From Catelliglobosispora koreensis DSM 44566 (GTDB taxonomy: Bacteria; Actinomycetota; Actinomycetes; Mycobacteriales; Micromonosporaceae), in contig NZ_KB903291.1 of assembly GCF_000379685.1 (NCBI RefSeq), positions 248,001 to 312,000 of the forward strand: a stretch of DNA of 64,000 nt. Direction: 5' to 3'. A program made the position numbers and the translations under genes. Below, piece after piece: positions 8,594 through 17,179 of this stretch. The stretch's first letter is position 1. Every line of letters begins with the position of its first letter. Below the pieces are notes generated by a model, which had not been told where the DNA came from, searched no databases, and was given only the letters and a program-made list of their open reading frames with translations.

Positions 8594-9037
8594 ATGATGC
8601 GTTTGTATTTCCCGTTGACCGAAGTGCTCACTCTCGCCGAGCACGCCGCCGCGGCGCCTGAACACTCGCCGTCGTTCACCCAGCACGAGGACGGCAAACC
8701 CGGTGACCCGTCACTGGTCTGGGTCAAAGACGACGGCACCTACCTGATGACCAACGGCATCCCGGGCCTGCTGCATGACCCCGCCAACCCGGAGTCCAAC
8801 GTCGTGGTCTACGCCGAAGGCTGGGGCACCGGGACCGGCCCGGACCTCAACCAGATCGACGATATCGGCGGGGACGACTTCGTCGAACACATCCCGCTCG
8901 ACGAACGCTACGGCGAGTTCCCGACGTTCCTGGAAGCCTTGCGCGCCTACCTGAAGGCCGGATACGCGTGGCTGATCATCGAATCCCGCGCCGACCTCAC
9001 CTTCGACATCTCGATGGCCAAGGGCGTCCGCCGATGA
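8594..9037 (+). CDS. DUF3085-like hypothetical protein
   Basis: A 147-aa product. The N-terminus MRLYFPLTEVLTLAEHA resembles the start of DUF3085 proteins, which are plasmid- and phage-associated and of unknown function; this match is from memory and moderate. ATG at 8594 is preferred because GGAG lies eight bases upstream; a second ATG follows directly. Its stop overlaps the next start (ATGA), so the two proteins are probably made together. Confidence 0.65.
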   Translation: MMRLYFPLTEVLTLAEHAAAAPEHSPSFTQHEDGKPGDPSLVWVKDDGTYLMTNGIPGLLHDPANPESNVVVYAEGWGTGTGPDLNQIDDIGGDDFVEHIPLDERYGEFPTFLEALRAYLKAGYAWLIIESRADLTFDISMAKGVRR

Positions 9038-9993
9038 GCCGGTGCACCCAAACCCAAGCCCTGCAACGCTTCGCCGCCCTCGGCGACGCCGACGCCGGAC
9101 GGCTCACAGGACAGTGCCTCTACCACAACAGCAGCCCAATCCCGCCCGGCACACTGCGCGAGGACGCGGCGAACCTGTTGCACGCCAGCGTCTACCGCCA
9201 ACCCGGCGAGCCGGTGACCGGGGAGACGCTGGTGTATGTGGTGTCCAGTGATGGCACGCCGGTGGCGTGGCTGGACTACCAGGCCCGCGTGCACACCCCG
9301 CCCGCGCAGCTGACCTCCTATCAGCGGGCACACCAGGTTCAGGCCGTGACCGCGTTGTCGCGGCTGACCCGTGACGCGCTCGGAATGCTGGCCCGGCTGC
9401 GCGACGCCCGTGACCGCCGCGACCACACCGGGTCGCAGCCCACCGCTACCGGGCTCGACGCCCGCGTTCTGGTCGCCAACAGTGATGATCCGACGCTGAC
9501 CTACTGGACCCGCCTCAACCCGGATCCCGCCGTGACCAGGCGGCATGTCCAGACGCTCACCGGCAGTACAGAACCAATCGTGGTCGAGGTATTCGGTTAC
9601 GGCGACTACGGCCGCCATCGTGCGGTCATCGACGTGGAGATGCTGTGCGCCATCGAGGAACTCGCCGTCACCCACGGACTTACCGCAACAGCGGTGGGTG
9701 ACTGGCTGTATGCCGAAGGCGCCGCCACCGCGACAACCCTGACCCCGCAACAGGTCAAAGACGAATTCACCACAGCGTTCGCCGGGATCTTCGACTCCCG
9801 GCCTGCGTTCGCACGAGCCGAACGTGACCGGCGCGGCTGGACCCGGCTGCTCGACCAGGCCGGCATACCGCGCAACCTGTTCGACGATCAGACGTTCGCC
9901 CGGCTGCTGTTCACCAGCGACTTCCGCGACATCACCTTGCACGACTACCGCGTTGCCGTTCTCGCCCGCGCACCGCAAGGAGCAACGCGGTGA
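9034..9993 (+). CDS. Hypothetical protein with ArdA-like C-terminal segment
   Basis: A 319-aa protein starting within the stop of the previous gene (ATGA). The N-terminal half is unrecognised. Around residues 210-300 the pattern helix, then FTTAFAGIFDS, then IPRNLFDDQTFARLLF recalls the order of conserved blocks in ArdA antirestriction proteins, which mimic DNA. ArdA proteins are usually ~165-180 aa and strongly acidic, whereas this one is longer and not strikingly acidic, so the relation is tentative. It is next in the operon containing a DNA methyltransferase, a fitting context for an antirestriction function. Confidence 0.55.
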   Translation: MSRCTQTQALQRFAALGDADAGRLTGQCLYHNSSPIPPGTLREDAANLLHASVYRQPGEPVTGETLVYVVSSDGTPVAWLDYQARVHTPPAQLTSYQRAHQVQAVTALSRLTRDALGMLARLRDARDRRDHTGSQPTATGLDARVLVANSDDPTLTYWTRLNPDPAVTRRHVQTLTGSTEPIVVEVFGYGDYGRHRAVIDVEMLCAIEELAVTHGLTATAVGDWLYAEGAATATTLTPQQVKDEFTTAFAGIFDSRPAFARAERDRRGWTRLLDQAGIPRNLFDDQTFARLLFTSDFRDITLHDYRVAVLARAPQGATR

Positions 9994-10748
9994 GCATGAA
10001 GCCATCGACTCTGCGGCTGCGCTCCCGCACCGTGACCATCACCCCAGAGCACCGGCCAGGCGGCACCATGCTCTACCGCCTGGCCGGGCCCAGCGTGACC
10101 GGTGTGGTGAGCGTCGAGCCGTGGGCAACCGACACCCAGGCCGTGCCCGACCGTTGGGCAGTCAACCTCGGCACCGGCTCACCACTGGCCAACCACCGCG
10201 ACGATCTGCCGGTCATCGACACCGTGACCCTCTACGGTGGCGGCGGCCCGCTGCAGCTGTCCCACAGCGGGTTCTGGGCCCGGCTGCGCATCTACGTCAA
10301 GCAAGGCGGCGCGGCCATGCACACCTCGCCGCAGTTGCTCGACGCCAAGCGCACCCTGTTCGCTGTGCTCAAGCACATCGGGGAGATGCACTGCCAGCAC
10401 GATCCCCAGCCGCTGCTGCACGAAGCCGCCCGGCACAACATCATGCGGCGGCTGGCCCGTGCCGGGCACAACCTCCTGGCTACCTACCGCCTCTACGCCG
10501 AGACCCGCGACGAACTGGCCACGCGCACCGCTTTAGTGCGCGACCTGCAAGCACTATCGCCGCTGCGCCTCCTGCACACCCCACCGGCGAGGTGGCACGG
10601 ATGCGTCGACCCGGACGTTTACCTGCGCGCCGACGACAACGGGGACTGGCTGACCTGCCCAGCTTGCGAGCAGCCCATCACCCGGCTGGAAGGCGGCGAC
10701 CGCCTCGGCAGCCTGCTACAGGCCGTGACCGGGCACCGCTGCCCATGA
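9990..10748 (+). CDS. Hypothetical protein with C-terminal zinc-ribbon-like end
   Basis: A 252-aa protein with a GTG start overlapping the upstream stop (GTGA) and AAGGAG seven bases upstream. The N-terminal ~100 residues are β-rich. The middle contains a helical stretch (LLHEAARHNIMRRLARAGHNLLATYRLYAETRDEL). The C-terminus has CPACE and a final HRCP that could complete a zinc site. No family is recognised. It belongs to the same coupled operon as its neighbours. Confidence 0.7.
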   Translation: MSMKPSTLRLRSRTVTITPEHRPGGTMLYRLAGPSVTGVVSVEPWATDTQAVPDRWAVNLGTGSPLANHRDDLPVIDTVTLYGGGGPLQLSHSGFWARLRIYVKQGGAAMHTSPQLLDAKRTLFAVLKHIGEMHCQHDPQPLLHEAARHNIMRRLARAGHNLLATYRLYAETRDELATRTALVRDLQALSPLRLLHTPPARWHGCVDPDVYLRADDNGDWLTCPACEQPITRLEGGDRLGSLLQAVTGHRCP

Positions 10749-10788
10749 CCCTGCCGTTTCCGGCCGACCCGATGAAATGAGGCATCCC

Positions 10789-11283
10789 ATGAATCCGCTC
10801 TGGCTCGTCCCTGCCTGCGCCGCGGCGGCGCTGCTCACGCTGGTGGCCTACCGGTGGATCAGCCACCGCGGGCCACACCGCCTGCGCCGCAACAACTTGC
10901 GGCCCATCACCGTCACCGACGCGCAGTGGGAACAGGTGTGCGCCCGGCAGGACTTCACCGACTTCCAGCCGGGCGAATTCGAGGACCTGCTCGACGTCCT
11001 GCAAGCGGCTCAAAGCGCACTGTCCCGCACCACCGATGGGAAAGGCGCGGTGCTGCCGCAATTGGCCGACATCGGCCTGTGGGACACCAGCGACGGCAAC
11101 AGCTGGGACTTCGTGATGACCGTCGACGCCAACCAGACGGTGCGCGTCGCCTCGATCACCATCGGCATCCGCGCCTACACCGAACTCGGCCACGGACCTG
11201 ACGCCGCCCGCGCCGTGCTGAACGAACTCCTCGAGGAACGCAACCACCTCATCACCCGGCTGGCCAGAACCCTGCCCCGCTGA
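10789..11283 (+). CDS. Membrane-anchored hypothetical protein
   Basis: A 164-aa product with one N-terminal transmembrane segment (WLVPACAAAALLTLVAYRWI, residues ~4-23), a short basic linker and a soluble domain of about 130 residues. It is probably anchored with the domain in the cytoplasm. An in-frame ATG at 10777 is an alternative start, but GAGG sits correctly for 10789. No family is recognised. A perfect 12-bp hairpin follows the stop. Confidence 0.7.
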   Translation: MNPLWLVPACAAAALLTLVAYRWISHRGPHRLRRNNLRPITVTDAQWEQVCARQDFTDFQPGEFEDLLDVLQAAQSALSRTTDGKGAVLPQLADIGLWDTSDGNSWDFVMTVDANQTVRVASITIGIRAYTELGHGPDAARAVLNELLEERNHLITRLARTLPR

Positions 11284-11299
11284 CCCACCGCCCGCTCTG

Positions 11300-11337
11300 A
11301 AGGGGCCGCTTTGCGCACACGCGCCAAGCGGCCCCTT
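11300..11337 (+). terminator. Rho-independent terminator
   Basis: A perfect 12-bp inverted repeat, AAGGGGCCGCTT (11300-11311) with AAGCGGCCCCTT (11326-11337), followed by TTC. It separates two operon segments. Confidence 0.7.
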
Positions 11338-11368
11338 TTCGTTTCGCACCAAGGAAAAGGACCACCCT

Positions 11369-12874
11369 GTGATCACGATCTATCACGACCACGAAGACGG
11401 CACCATTCTGCTCGGCTCACACCGAGGTGACGGCGTCTACGACATCGCGCACAAACACGGCTTCCGCGCCAGCCGCCAGGTTGGCGTCTATCTGCCCGGG
11501 TCGCGTGACCGTGACGCCCGCCGTCACCGCATCGACGCCTGCGCCGAAGAGCTGCGCGCCAACGGATTCGCCGTCGATGTCACCATCGACGATCAGTGGC
11601 GGCCCGCTGCTGTCCGCGAGGCCGCCCGCGACGAACGCGCCGACGAACGCGCCGACCGGCTCGACACCGCAGCAGTCGCCTCCGCCCGACGCAGCGAGGC
11701 GGCTCGGGCGACCTCCGACCGGATCTTCGCCGCCGTCAACGGCGAGCCGCCTAAGCCCGACCACTACAACTACCGCCGGGACATGGCCACCCGCCAGAAG
11801 GGCTGGGCCGCTGACGAGCGCGCCAGCGACCAGAGCGCCCGTGCCGTGACGCTGTCGCAGCGCGCCGACGCCGTACGCGCGCACGCCAACGCTAAAGACG
11901 ATCCACGGGCGATCATGCGCCGAGTCGAGCGACTCAAGGCCGACAAGCGTGCGGCCGAGCGGGAACTGGCCGAGGCGCTGCGGGCCGGGTGCGCGCAGTC
12001 GTATCTGGATCGCTGTCAGCGCACTGTCGACCGGCTCGCCGAGGACATCGGCTGCCAGGAGGCCAAACTCGCCGAACGCGAAGCCGCCGGGGAGTTTGTG
12101 GCCTGGTCACCGGACAACCTCGCCAAGGGTGACCTGGTGCGGGTTGAGTCCTACGGTTGGTTCCGGATCGCGCGGGTCAACCGCAAGTCGGTCTCCCTCG
12201 ACCATCGTGACTACCCGACCAAGGCCACCTGGGACCAGGTGCGCGGGCGGCGCCGCGACGGCTGGCAGATCGACGCACCGAACGCGACGCCGTGGCCGGT
12301 CTCCACCGCCAAGGCCGTCACCCGCTGGCAGAGCCTGGAAACCGAGGCCACCCGCGACAGCGGCGACCCCACGATCCCTGCCCGGGTCCGCGCGGCCATC
12401 CGCCTGGTCCACGGCCTGGCCCTCGATGCGGCCGACGCAGAGGTTGCCGCGTTCCGGCCCACGGGCTCCGAACCCGAGCACGTCCAGACACGACGGCGGC
12501 TGATGGTCGCCTACACCGGCGTCTATGACCGGCTGACTGCCGGGGAATCCGCTGAGGATCTCCAGTTGTCGGTGGAGACCGATCCGGTAGAGCCGTTGTG
12601 GCGCATGCCTTCCGGCGAACCAGACGATGTCCGCTGCGACCGGGTCAAGCCCGGGGACGTCGTCAAAGGCATGTGGGACAACGAGCGCGGCGGCCGGGTG
12701 CTGCGCGACGGGTTCTGCGGACCGGTCGCCTCCGTTAGTGAGGTCCGGTCGATGGACTACCGCGAGTGGGTGACCATCACCTTGGCCGACGGCACCAGCT
12801 GCGATTTCCGCGCGGGCTGGTGGCTGGCCGTCTACCCCGCCCCCACGCCGGCTCTCGCAGGGGCGCCGACGTGA
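11369..12874 (+). CDS. DUF3560-domain protein
   Basis: A 501-aa GTG-started protein (AAGGAAAAGGA upstream). Residues 1-60 (HDHEDGTILLGSHRGDGVYD, then a segment RQVGVYLPGSRDR) match the DUF3560 pattern, a domain of unknown function common on plasmids and ICEs. Residues ~75-240 are highly charged and Ala/Arg/Glu-rich, probably a long coiled coil. Residues ~245-300 look like a small β-barrel (LAKGDLVRVESYGWFRIARV, KOW/Tudor-like). A second such segment is near the C-terminus (VKPGDVVKGMW). The function is unknown; DNA or RNA contact is only an inference from the β-barrels. Confidence 0.8.
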   Translation: MITIYHDHEDGTILLGSHRGDGVYDIAHKHGFRASRQVGVYLPGSRDRDARRHRIDACAEELRANGFAVDVTIDDQWRPAAVREAARDERADERADRLDTAAVASARRSEAARATSDRIFAAVNGEPPKPDHYNYRRDMATRQKGWAADERASDQSARAVTLSQRADAVRAHANAKDDPRAIMRRVERLKADKRAAERELAEALRAGCAQSYLDRCQRTVDRLAEDIGCQEAKLAEREAAGEFVAWSPDNLAKGDLVRVESYGWFRIARVNRKSVSLDHRDYPTKATWDQVRGRRRDGWQIDAPNATPWPVSTAKAVTRWQSLETEATRDSGDPTIPARVRAAIRLVHGLALDAADAEVAAFRPTGSEPEHVQTRRRLMVAYTGVYDRLTAGESAEDLQLSVETDPVEPLWRMPSGEPDDVRCDRVKPGDVVKGMWDNERGGRVLRDGFCGPVASVSEVRSMDYREWVTITLADGTSCDFRAGWWLAVYPAPTPALAGAPT

Positions 12875-12966
12875 CCAGGAAGCGATGCCCAGGCGGCGGC
12901 TTTCCTAAGCGGGGCATGGGGTGTTCGGTCTGGTGGTATCGATGAAGCAGGGAGGTGAGCAGTCCG

Positions 12967-13845
12967 GTGACCAGATCGCTGCAGGAGACGGCGTGCGTGT
13001 ATGCGGCGGCGGGGATCGCGGTGCTGCCGTTGCATACCCCGGCCGCGGACGGGACGTGTTCGTGTTATCTGGGGCCGGAGTGCGACTCTGCGGGCAAGCA
13101 TCCCCGGCTGGCACACGGTGTGCTGGACGCGTCGGCCGACGTGCGGCGGGTGGCCGCGTGGTGGCGGCGATGGCCGCACGCCAATATCGGCCTGGCCACT
13201 GGCGGGGTGCTGGACGTATGCGATGTGGACAGCAACGCCGGGTTGCGCCGGGTGCTCGACGTGCTCGATGTGGTGCGCCCGGCCGGGCCGGTCGTGCGCA
13301 CCGGCCACGGGTGGCATCTGTGGATGGCCGGTGGGCTGCCGTCGCGGATCGGGTTTTTGCCGGATGTGGATTGGCGTGGCGCGGGCGGCATTGTGGTCGC
13401 GCCGCCGTCTCGGCATCCGTCCGGGGCCCGGTATGAGTTCACACAGTTGTGGACACCGGATGTGCCGCTGCCGCCTTGCCCGGAAGTGTTGCGGCGGCTG
13501 GTGATCCCGGCACCGGTCATGCTGGTGCCGTTGGTGCGGGCCGAGATCGGCGATGCTGATCGTTACGCGAAGGCGGCGCTGGACGGCGAAGTGCGCCGCG
13601 TGCTCGACGCTCCTCGTCCGTTGATGCGTGGCCGCAACCGGGTGCGCGCTGGCGGCCGCAACAACGCGCTGAATGTGGCGGCGTTCCGGATGGGGCAGCT
13701 GGCCGCCGACAGCGGCGGCCTGGACGCGAACGTCGTGTGGCCGAGGTTGATGGATGCGGCCGTGTCGGCGGGGCTGCGGCCGGCCGAGGCTCAGCGCACC
13801 ATCGCCTCCGGTTGGCGCGCCGGGCTGCGGCATCCTCGCCGCTGA
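12967..13845 (+). CDS. Bifunctional primase/polymerase (prim-pol domain)
   Basis: A 292-aa protein dominated by an N-terminal prim-pol domain of the archaeo-eukaryotic primase superfamily. Visible blocks are GIAVLPLHTP, GKHPRLAHGV, WWRRWPHANIGLATG, the acidic catalytic pair in LDVCDVDSNAG, GWHLWMAGG and GIVVAPPSRHPSGARYEF. It would prime, and possibly extend, DNA for element replication or repriming. It lacks the C-terminal helicase found in larger plasmid primases, so helicase activity must come from elsewhere. A GTG twelve bases upstream overlaps the GGAGG ribosome binding site and is therefore rejected as start. The C-terminal ~90 residues contain an HTH-like helical segment seen in related plasmid primases. 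Confidence 0.85.
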   Translation: MTRSLQETACVYAAAGIAVLPLHTPAADGTCSCYLGPECDSAGKHPRLAHGVLDASADVRRVAAWWRRWPHANIGLATGGVLDVCDVDSNAGLRRVLDVLDVVRPAGPVVRTGHGWHLWMAGGLPSRIGFLPDVDWRGAGGIVVAPPSRHPSGARYEFTQLWTPDVPLPPCPEVLRRLVIPAPVMLVPLVRAEIGDADRYAKAALDGEVRRVLDAPRPLMRGRNRVRAGGRNNALNVAAFRMGQLAADSGGLDANVVWPRLMDAAVSAGLRPAEAQRTIASGWRAGLRHPRR

Positions 13846-13871
13846 CTGTTCCCGATCCCGAATTTGTTGTT

Positions 13872-13902
13872 GCCGGGCAGGCCTTCCGCAGGTTTGCCCG
13901 GC
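13872..13902 (+). terminator. Hairpin terminator after prim-pol gene
   Basis: A 12-bp stem (13872-13883 with 13891-13902, two G-T pairs, 7-base loop) followed by CTGTTTGT. Confidence 0.55.
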
Positions 13903-13957
13903 CTGTTTGTGCGCGGTGACGCCGGGTGGGCGTGACCGGGGAGGAGCTCTGCGACTG

Positions 13958-14530
13958 ATGTCTTACACCGAGGATGATTTGCTGGTCACTGATCCGCAAT
14001 GGCCGAACTGGCGCGCCAAGCTGATCTGTGACGATCAGGCCGAGCAGCCGTGGGGCGATGGTTCCTGCCCGGCGCTGCTGATCGAACGTGGTGATGCCTG
14101 GTTCGCCAAGGGGGTGTTTCAGCCCGCGTACGCCGACCGGATTCTCCAGGCACGCCGCCATTTCGGCGACGACCAGCTGCTGGAGCGGTATCTGCGCATG
14201 TTGCACGGCACCACCACCGTTGTTCACGTGACCAGCCGCGACCTGGACGTGATGTTGTTCGACACCAGCGGGTTCCGCGACTACATCGGGGTGTCCGGTC
14301 CTGCGAATCTGGCTGCCGAGCAGCAGGAGTGGAGGTTCTGGCTCGACGGCGAGGTGTTCGGGATCAGCGTCGAGCACAACCCGCTCACCATCGCCAAGCC
14401 CGCATGGGTGGAGTGGGATGCGATCTGGGGCTTCTACGGCCTGGCCTACTCCCGCGAGCGTGCCAAGGAGCTGCTCACGGAGAACATCACGGCCGCAGTA
14501 GCCAAGTGGCGGCGGGACGGTGGCCGATGA
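13958..14530 (+). CDS. Hypothetical protein, 190 aa
   Basis: ATG preceded by GGGGAGGAG. It is a soluble αβ protein rich in Trp and acidic residues, with no motif I recognise. Repeated phrases such as VVHVTSRDLDVMLFDTSGFRDYIG suggest a compact β-rich core. The stop overlaps the next start (ATGA), indicating a coupled pair. Confidence 0.65.
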   Translation: MSYTEDDLLVTDPQWPNWRAKLICDDQAEQPWGDGSCPALLIERGDAWFAKGVFQPAYADRILQARRHFGDDQLLERYLRMLHGTTTVVHVTSRDLDVMLFDTSGFRDYIGVSGPANLAAEQQEWRFWLDGEVFGISVEHNPLTIAKPAWVEWDAIWGFYGLAYSRERAKELLTENITAAVAKWRRDGGR

Positions 14531-15051
14531 CAACGACCATCGCCCAACTGATTCCGGTGTGGCACGCCAGGATCGAGCCGCAGTCGGCCTACAACCCGGC
14601 GCCGGTGTTCCGGGCTGCGCCCGCGCTGCTGGACTCTGCCAGTGACCGGCTCACCAGCAGCAGTCTGCGAACCGGTTTGGAACATCTCGACTACTTCCAG
14701 GTGCGTGCCTACATCGAGCCGTCGGAGACTGGTCCGCGGATGTGGGGGTTCGAGCACGGATACTCCGCACCGCACTTCGTGAACCTGTGGCGGGCCGAGC
14801 CGATGGTCAAAACGTTGCGCCGCATCGAGAAGGGGCTGCGGGCACATGAAACGCGGTTCGGGTCGATCGGCGTGGGTGACGGCGTGGGTTACCTGGCGGT
14901 CATCGCCAGCATCGTCAAGGTGGAGCGGTTCGTCATCGAAGGCGACCAGCCCGATGGCATGTGGATGTCCGGGGTGCGCTACCGCGACGTGGACGCCGGC
15001 ACGCTCAAATCAATCATCAGTGACCGGGTGGAGCGTCTCGACCTGCACTGA
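14527..15051 (+). CDS. Hypothetical protein, 174 aa
   Basis: Translationally coupled to the preceding gene by an ATGA overlap. It is a soluble protein without recognised motifs, with the central block GLEHLDYFQVRAYIEP and a C-terminal VGYLAVIASIVKVERFVIEGD pattern. It is the last gene before a 530-base non-coding region leading to the SSB genes. Confidence 0.65.
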   Translation: MTTTIAQLIPVWHARIEPQSAYNPAPVFRAAPALLDSASDRLTSSSLRTGLEHLDYFQVRAYIEPSETGPRMWGFEHGYSAPHFVNLWRAEPMVKTLRRIEKGLRAHETRFGSIGVGDGVGYLAVIASIVKVERFVIEGDQPDGMWMSGVRYRDVDAGTLKSIISDRVERLDLH

Positions 15052-15582
15052 CCCTTCGCGTGAACCGGCATACCCGCAGCATGCCCCGCGCACGTCGCCG
15101 CATGATGCCCTGGATGTGATCCCCTCGGCGCCCCGCTCACGCCGGATAGCAGGCGTGAAGCCCGGTTGCTGCGGCCCGCCCTCGTGCGATGGTGCGGCAG
15201 CAGGCACCCTGCCCGGCGATGAAGGCCGGGGCTTGAACAGCATCAGCGACTAGTGCATGGCCTCCGTGGTGTTGCGTGCGGCCCTGATAGGCGCCGGAGG
15301 TGTGGTTCCCGGTGATCTGCATGGCAGTCGGTGAGCCGCTCTGAGGGACCCGAAGGTCAGCCCACCTTCGGTCGGGGGCGACAAGCCCGGTCCAAAAAAG
15401 GTCTTGGCACCCGTGTCTCGCTGCGCTCGACGCCAAGATTTTTTGGCCCTGGTGGGCTTGCACCCCCGCCCTAGGCGGGCTTGGACCGGCCCCGTCAGCG
15501 CGGTACCCCGCCGCCGGAGATCACCAGATCCCGGCACCCGGCGAAAGGGCCGCACACCACACCCCTGATGGGAGCCACTGTC
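15052..15582. other. Non-coding region upstream of SSB
   Basis: About 530 bases without a supportable gene. The first half has no obvious structure. The second half holds a dense set of inverted repeats (see 15387-15489) and a small stem at 15351-15370 (CGAAGGT with ACCTTCG). It is a candidate for a structured RNA, a single-strand origin or another DNA site. Confidence 0.45.
15387..15489 (+). ncRNA. Candidate structured RNA or single-strand origin
   Basis: Nested inverted repeats. An outer stem CCGGTCCA (15387-15394) with TGGACCGG (15482-15489) encloses two hairpins. One is CCAAAAAAggTCTTGGC (15392-15408) with GCCAAGATTTTTTGG (15432-15446). The other is CCCGCC-CTA-GGCGGG (15465-15479). A-tracts and T-tracts are rare here, so the motif stands out. 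The position just upstream of ssb suits either a leader RNA or a lagging-strand origin. The type is a guess; the repeats are directly visible. Confidence 0.35.
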
Positions 15583-16002
15583 ATGCTGTTCAACCTCGTC
15601 ATCGAAGGCAACCTCGCCGACGCCCCCGAGCTGCGCTTCACCCCGGCCGGAAAAGCCGTCTGCAACTTGAGGATCGCCCACAACACCCGCCGCTTCGACG
15701 CCGCCAAGCAAGAGTGGGTCAGCGGCAAGACCACCTGGGTCGATGTCACCGCGTGGGAGACCCTGGCCGAGCGCCTTTCCGAAAGCCTCAAGAAAGGCGA
15801 CACCGTAATCGTCGAGGGCCGCGACCTGGCCGCCCGACCGTACATGGGACGCGATGAGAAAGCCGCCGCCACCCTGTCTGTCACCGCCGTCAACGTCGCC
15901 CTGTCGATGCGGTACAAGCCCGCCACCTCCGGCGAACTGGTCACCTCTGGTGCTCCCGCAGGCGAAGCGTGGGCCAACGGCGGCGACGAGCCCCCGTTTT
16001 GA
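15583..16002 (+). CDS. ssb: Single-stranded DNA-binding protein
   Basis: A 139-aa SSB with the OB-fold start FNLVIEGNLADAPELRFTPAGKAVCNLRIAHNTRR, then the conserved TTWVDVTAWETLAERLSESLKKGDTVIVEG block, and an acidic tip ending DEPPF. That tip is the peptide that recruits replication and repair partners. It would coat single-stranded DNA during conjugation and replication. ATG at 15583 has GGGAG eight bases upstream; ATG at 15568 lies too close to that site. The length is slightly short because the disordered linker is small. Confidence 0.93.
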   Translation: MLFNLVIEGNLADAPELRFTPAGKAVCNLRIAHNTRRFDAAKQEWVSGKTTWVDVTAWETLAERLSESLKKGDTVIVEGRDLAARPYMGRDEKAAATLSVTAVNVALSMRYKPATSGELVTSGAPAGEAWANGGDEPPF

Positions 16003-16011
16003 TCCCAGCCC

Positions 16012-16040
16012 GGGTCCGGGCGCACACAGCGCCCGGACCC
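16012..16040 (+). terminator. Hairpin between the two SSB genes
   Basis: A perfect 12-bp stem, 16012-16023 with 16029-16040, and a 5-base loop. There is no strong T-run after it; it could adjust the ratio of the two SSB-like products. Confidence 0.55.
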
Positions 16041-16085
16041 CTTGCCTCCCAGCACTTTCTTGGATTCTTGAACGGAGCTTTTGTC

Positions 16086-16574
16086 ATGTCGTTGTTCACC
16101 GTTGTCATCGAAGGCCGTCTGGCCGGTTCCCCGGAAACCGGAGCCACCCGCCAGGGCCGCGAATACACCCAGTTCCCCTTCGTCTACCGCGACAGCTGGC
16201 GCGACGCGGCGGGCGTCAAGCGCGAAAGGGTCATGCATTTCGAAGTCATTTGCTGGGGCGATCTGGCCACGCGTGCCTACACCCTCAAACGCGGCGACCA
16301 GATCACCGTCGAAGCCGGGCAAATGCTCGCTTACGTCGATCACGATCTGCGGCGTGGCGACCAGGGCGCCATGCACGAACGCTGCGGGCAGCCGGTCCTG
16401 AAACTGTCGGCCCGCAACATCTCCATCTCGATGCGTCACGGTGACGCGCACTCCGGCCTCCGACCCGCCGCGCAGCGCCGTGGCGACATGGTGACCACCG
16501 CGCACGGCGAGCAGGTCCCCGCCGACGCCTACCCGGAGATCACCGCCGATCTCGAACTGGTCCACCACCACTGA
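16086..16574 (+). CDS. Second SSB-like OB-fold protein
   Basis: A 162-aa paralogue-like SSB family protein. It begins MSLFTVVIEGRLAGSPETGATRQGREYTQFPFVYR and has the HFEVICWGDLATRAYTLKRGDQITVEAG block that matches the OB-fold pattern of the gene before it. It lacks the acidic DDxPF-type C-terminal tip, ending instead in a His-rich sequence (ELVHHH). It may therefore bind DNA without recruiting host partners, or act as a modulator. ATG at 16086 is preceded by GGAG. Confidence 0.82.
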   Translation: MSLFTVVIEGRLAGSPETGATRQGREYTQFPFVYRDSWRDAAGVKRERVMHFEVICWGDLATRAYTLKRGDQITVEAGQMLAYVDHDLRRGDQGAMHERCGQPVLKLSARNISISMRHGDAHSGLRPAAQRRGDMVTTAHGEQVPADAYPEITADLELVHHH

Positions 16575-16592
16575 CCCTCGCCCATCCCCTGC

Positions 16593-16628
16593 GTGGGCTG
16601 GCCGCCGCTTCCCCGGCGGCCAGCCCAC
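16593..16628 (+). terminator. Strong intrinsic terminator
   Basis: A perfect 15-bp GC-rich stem (16593-16607 with 16614-16628, 6-base loop) followed by CTTTCCTTTT. Confidence 0.75.
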
Positions 16629-16654
16629 CTTTCCTTTTATGCCAAGGAGAAAAA

Positions 16655-17179
16655 GTGATCACGTTCGACAACACCACGTCGGTGGAACGCAAACTGCTCG
16701 TCTTCACCGACACCCCCGGCCCGCGATGGTCATTGCGCCGGGTGATCGCCGCACAGCTGGCCTACCTGTTTGACGACGACCAGATCGACGGCTGGTACGG
16801 CATCGGTGACACCTTCAACGTCGAGCAGATCATGCAGCCCGGGTTCCGCTACCCCGGCGGCGCACAGCTGTGGGGCTGGCTGGACCACAACGCCCTGTGG
16901 CGCATCCCCGCCTGGCCAGCCGACGCGTCGTTGCCGCCCGTGCTGGCAGAAACCGTCGAGGGCTGGATGGAGGGCGCGTTCGGCAACATCGGCTACGACA
17001 TCTACACCCCGGCCACCGTCGTCACTGTCTCCGTCCCCGTGCCCGCGCAGCCCAGCGGGATATGCCGGTGCGGGCACGACGCCAGCGAACACAACGGTGC
17101 CTGCACCAGCCTGGTTTCCGGCAGCACGCTGGGCTGCGGCTGCCTCACCTGGCGCGCACCGAGGGTGGTGACGCCGTGA
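16655..17179 (+). CDS. Hypothetical protein with C-terminal Cys/His zinc-binding motif
   Basis: A 174-aa GTG-started protein with AAGGAG seven bases before the start. The N-terminal ~130 residues have no recognised family. The C-terminus carries CRCGHDASEHNGAC and later CGCLTW, a spacing typical of small actinobacterial zinc-binding tails. The stop overlaps the next GTG start (GTGA). Its role is unknown. Confidence 0.7.
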   Translation: MITFDNTTSVERKLLVFTDTPGPRWSLRRVIAAQLAYLFDDDQIDGWYGIGDTFNVEQIMQPGFRYPGGAQLWGWLDHNALWRIPAWPADASLPPVLAETVEGWMEGAFGNIGYDIYTPATVVTVSVPVPAQPSGICRCGHDASEHNGACTSLVSGSTLGCGCLTWRAPRVVTP

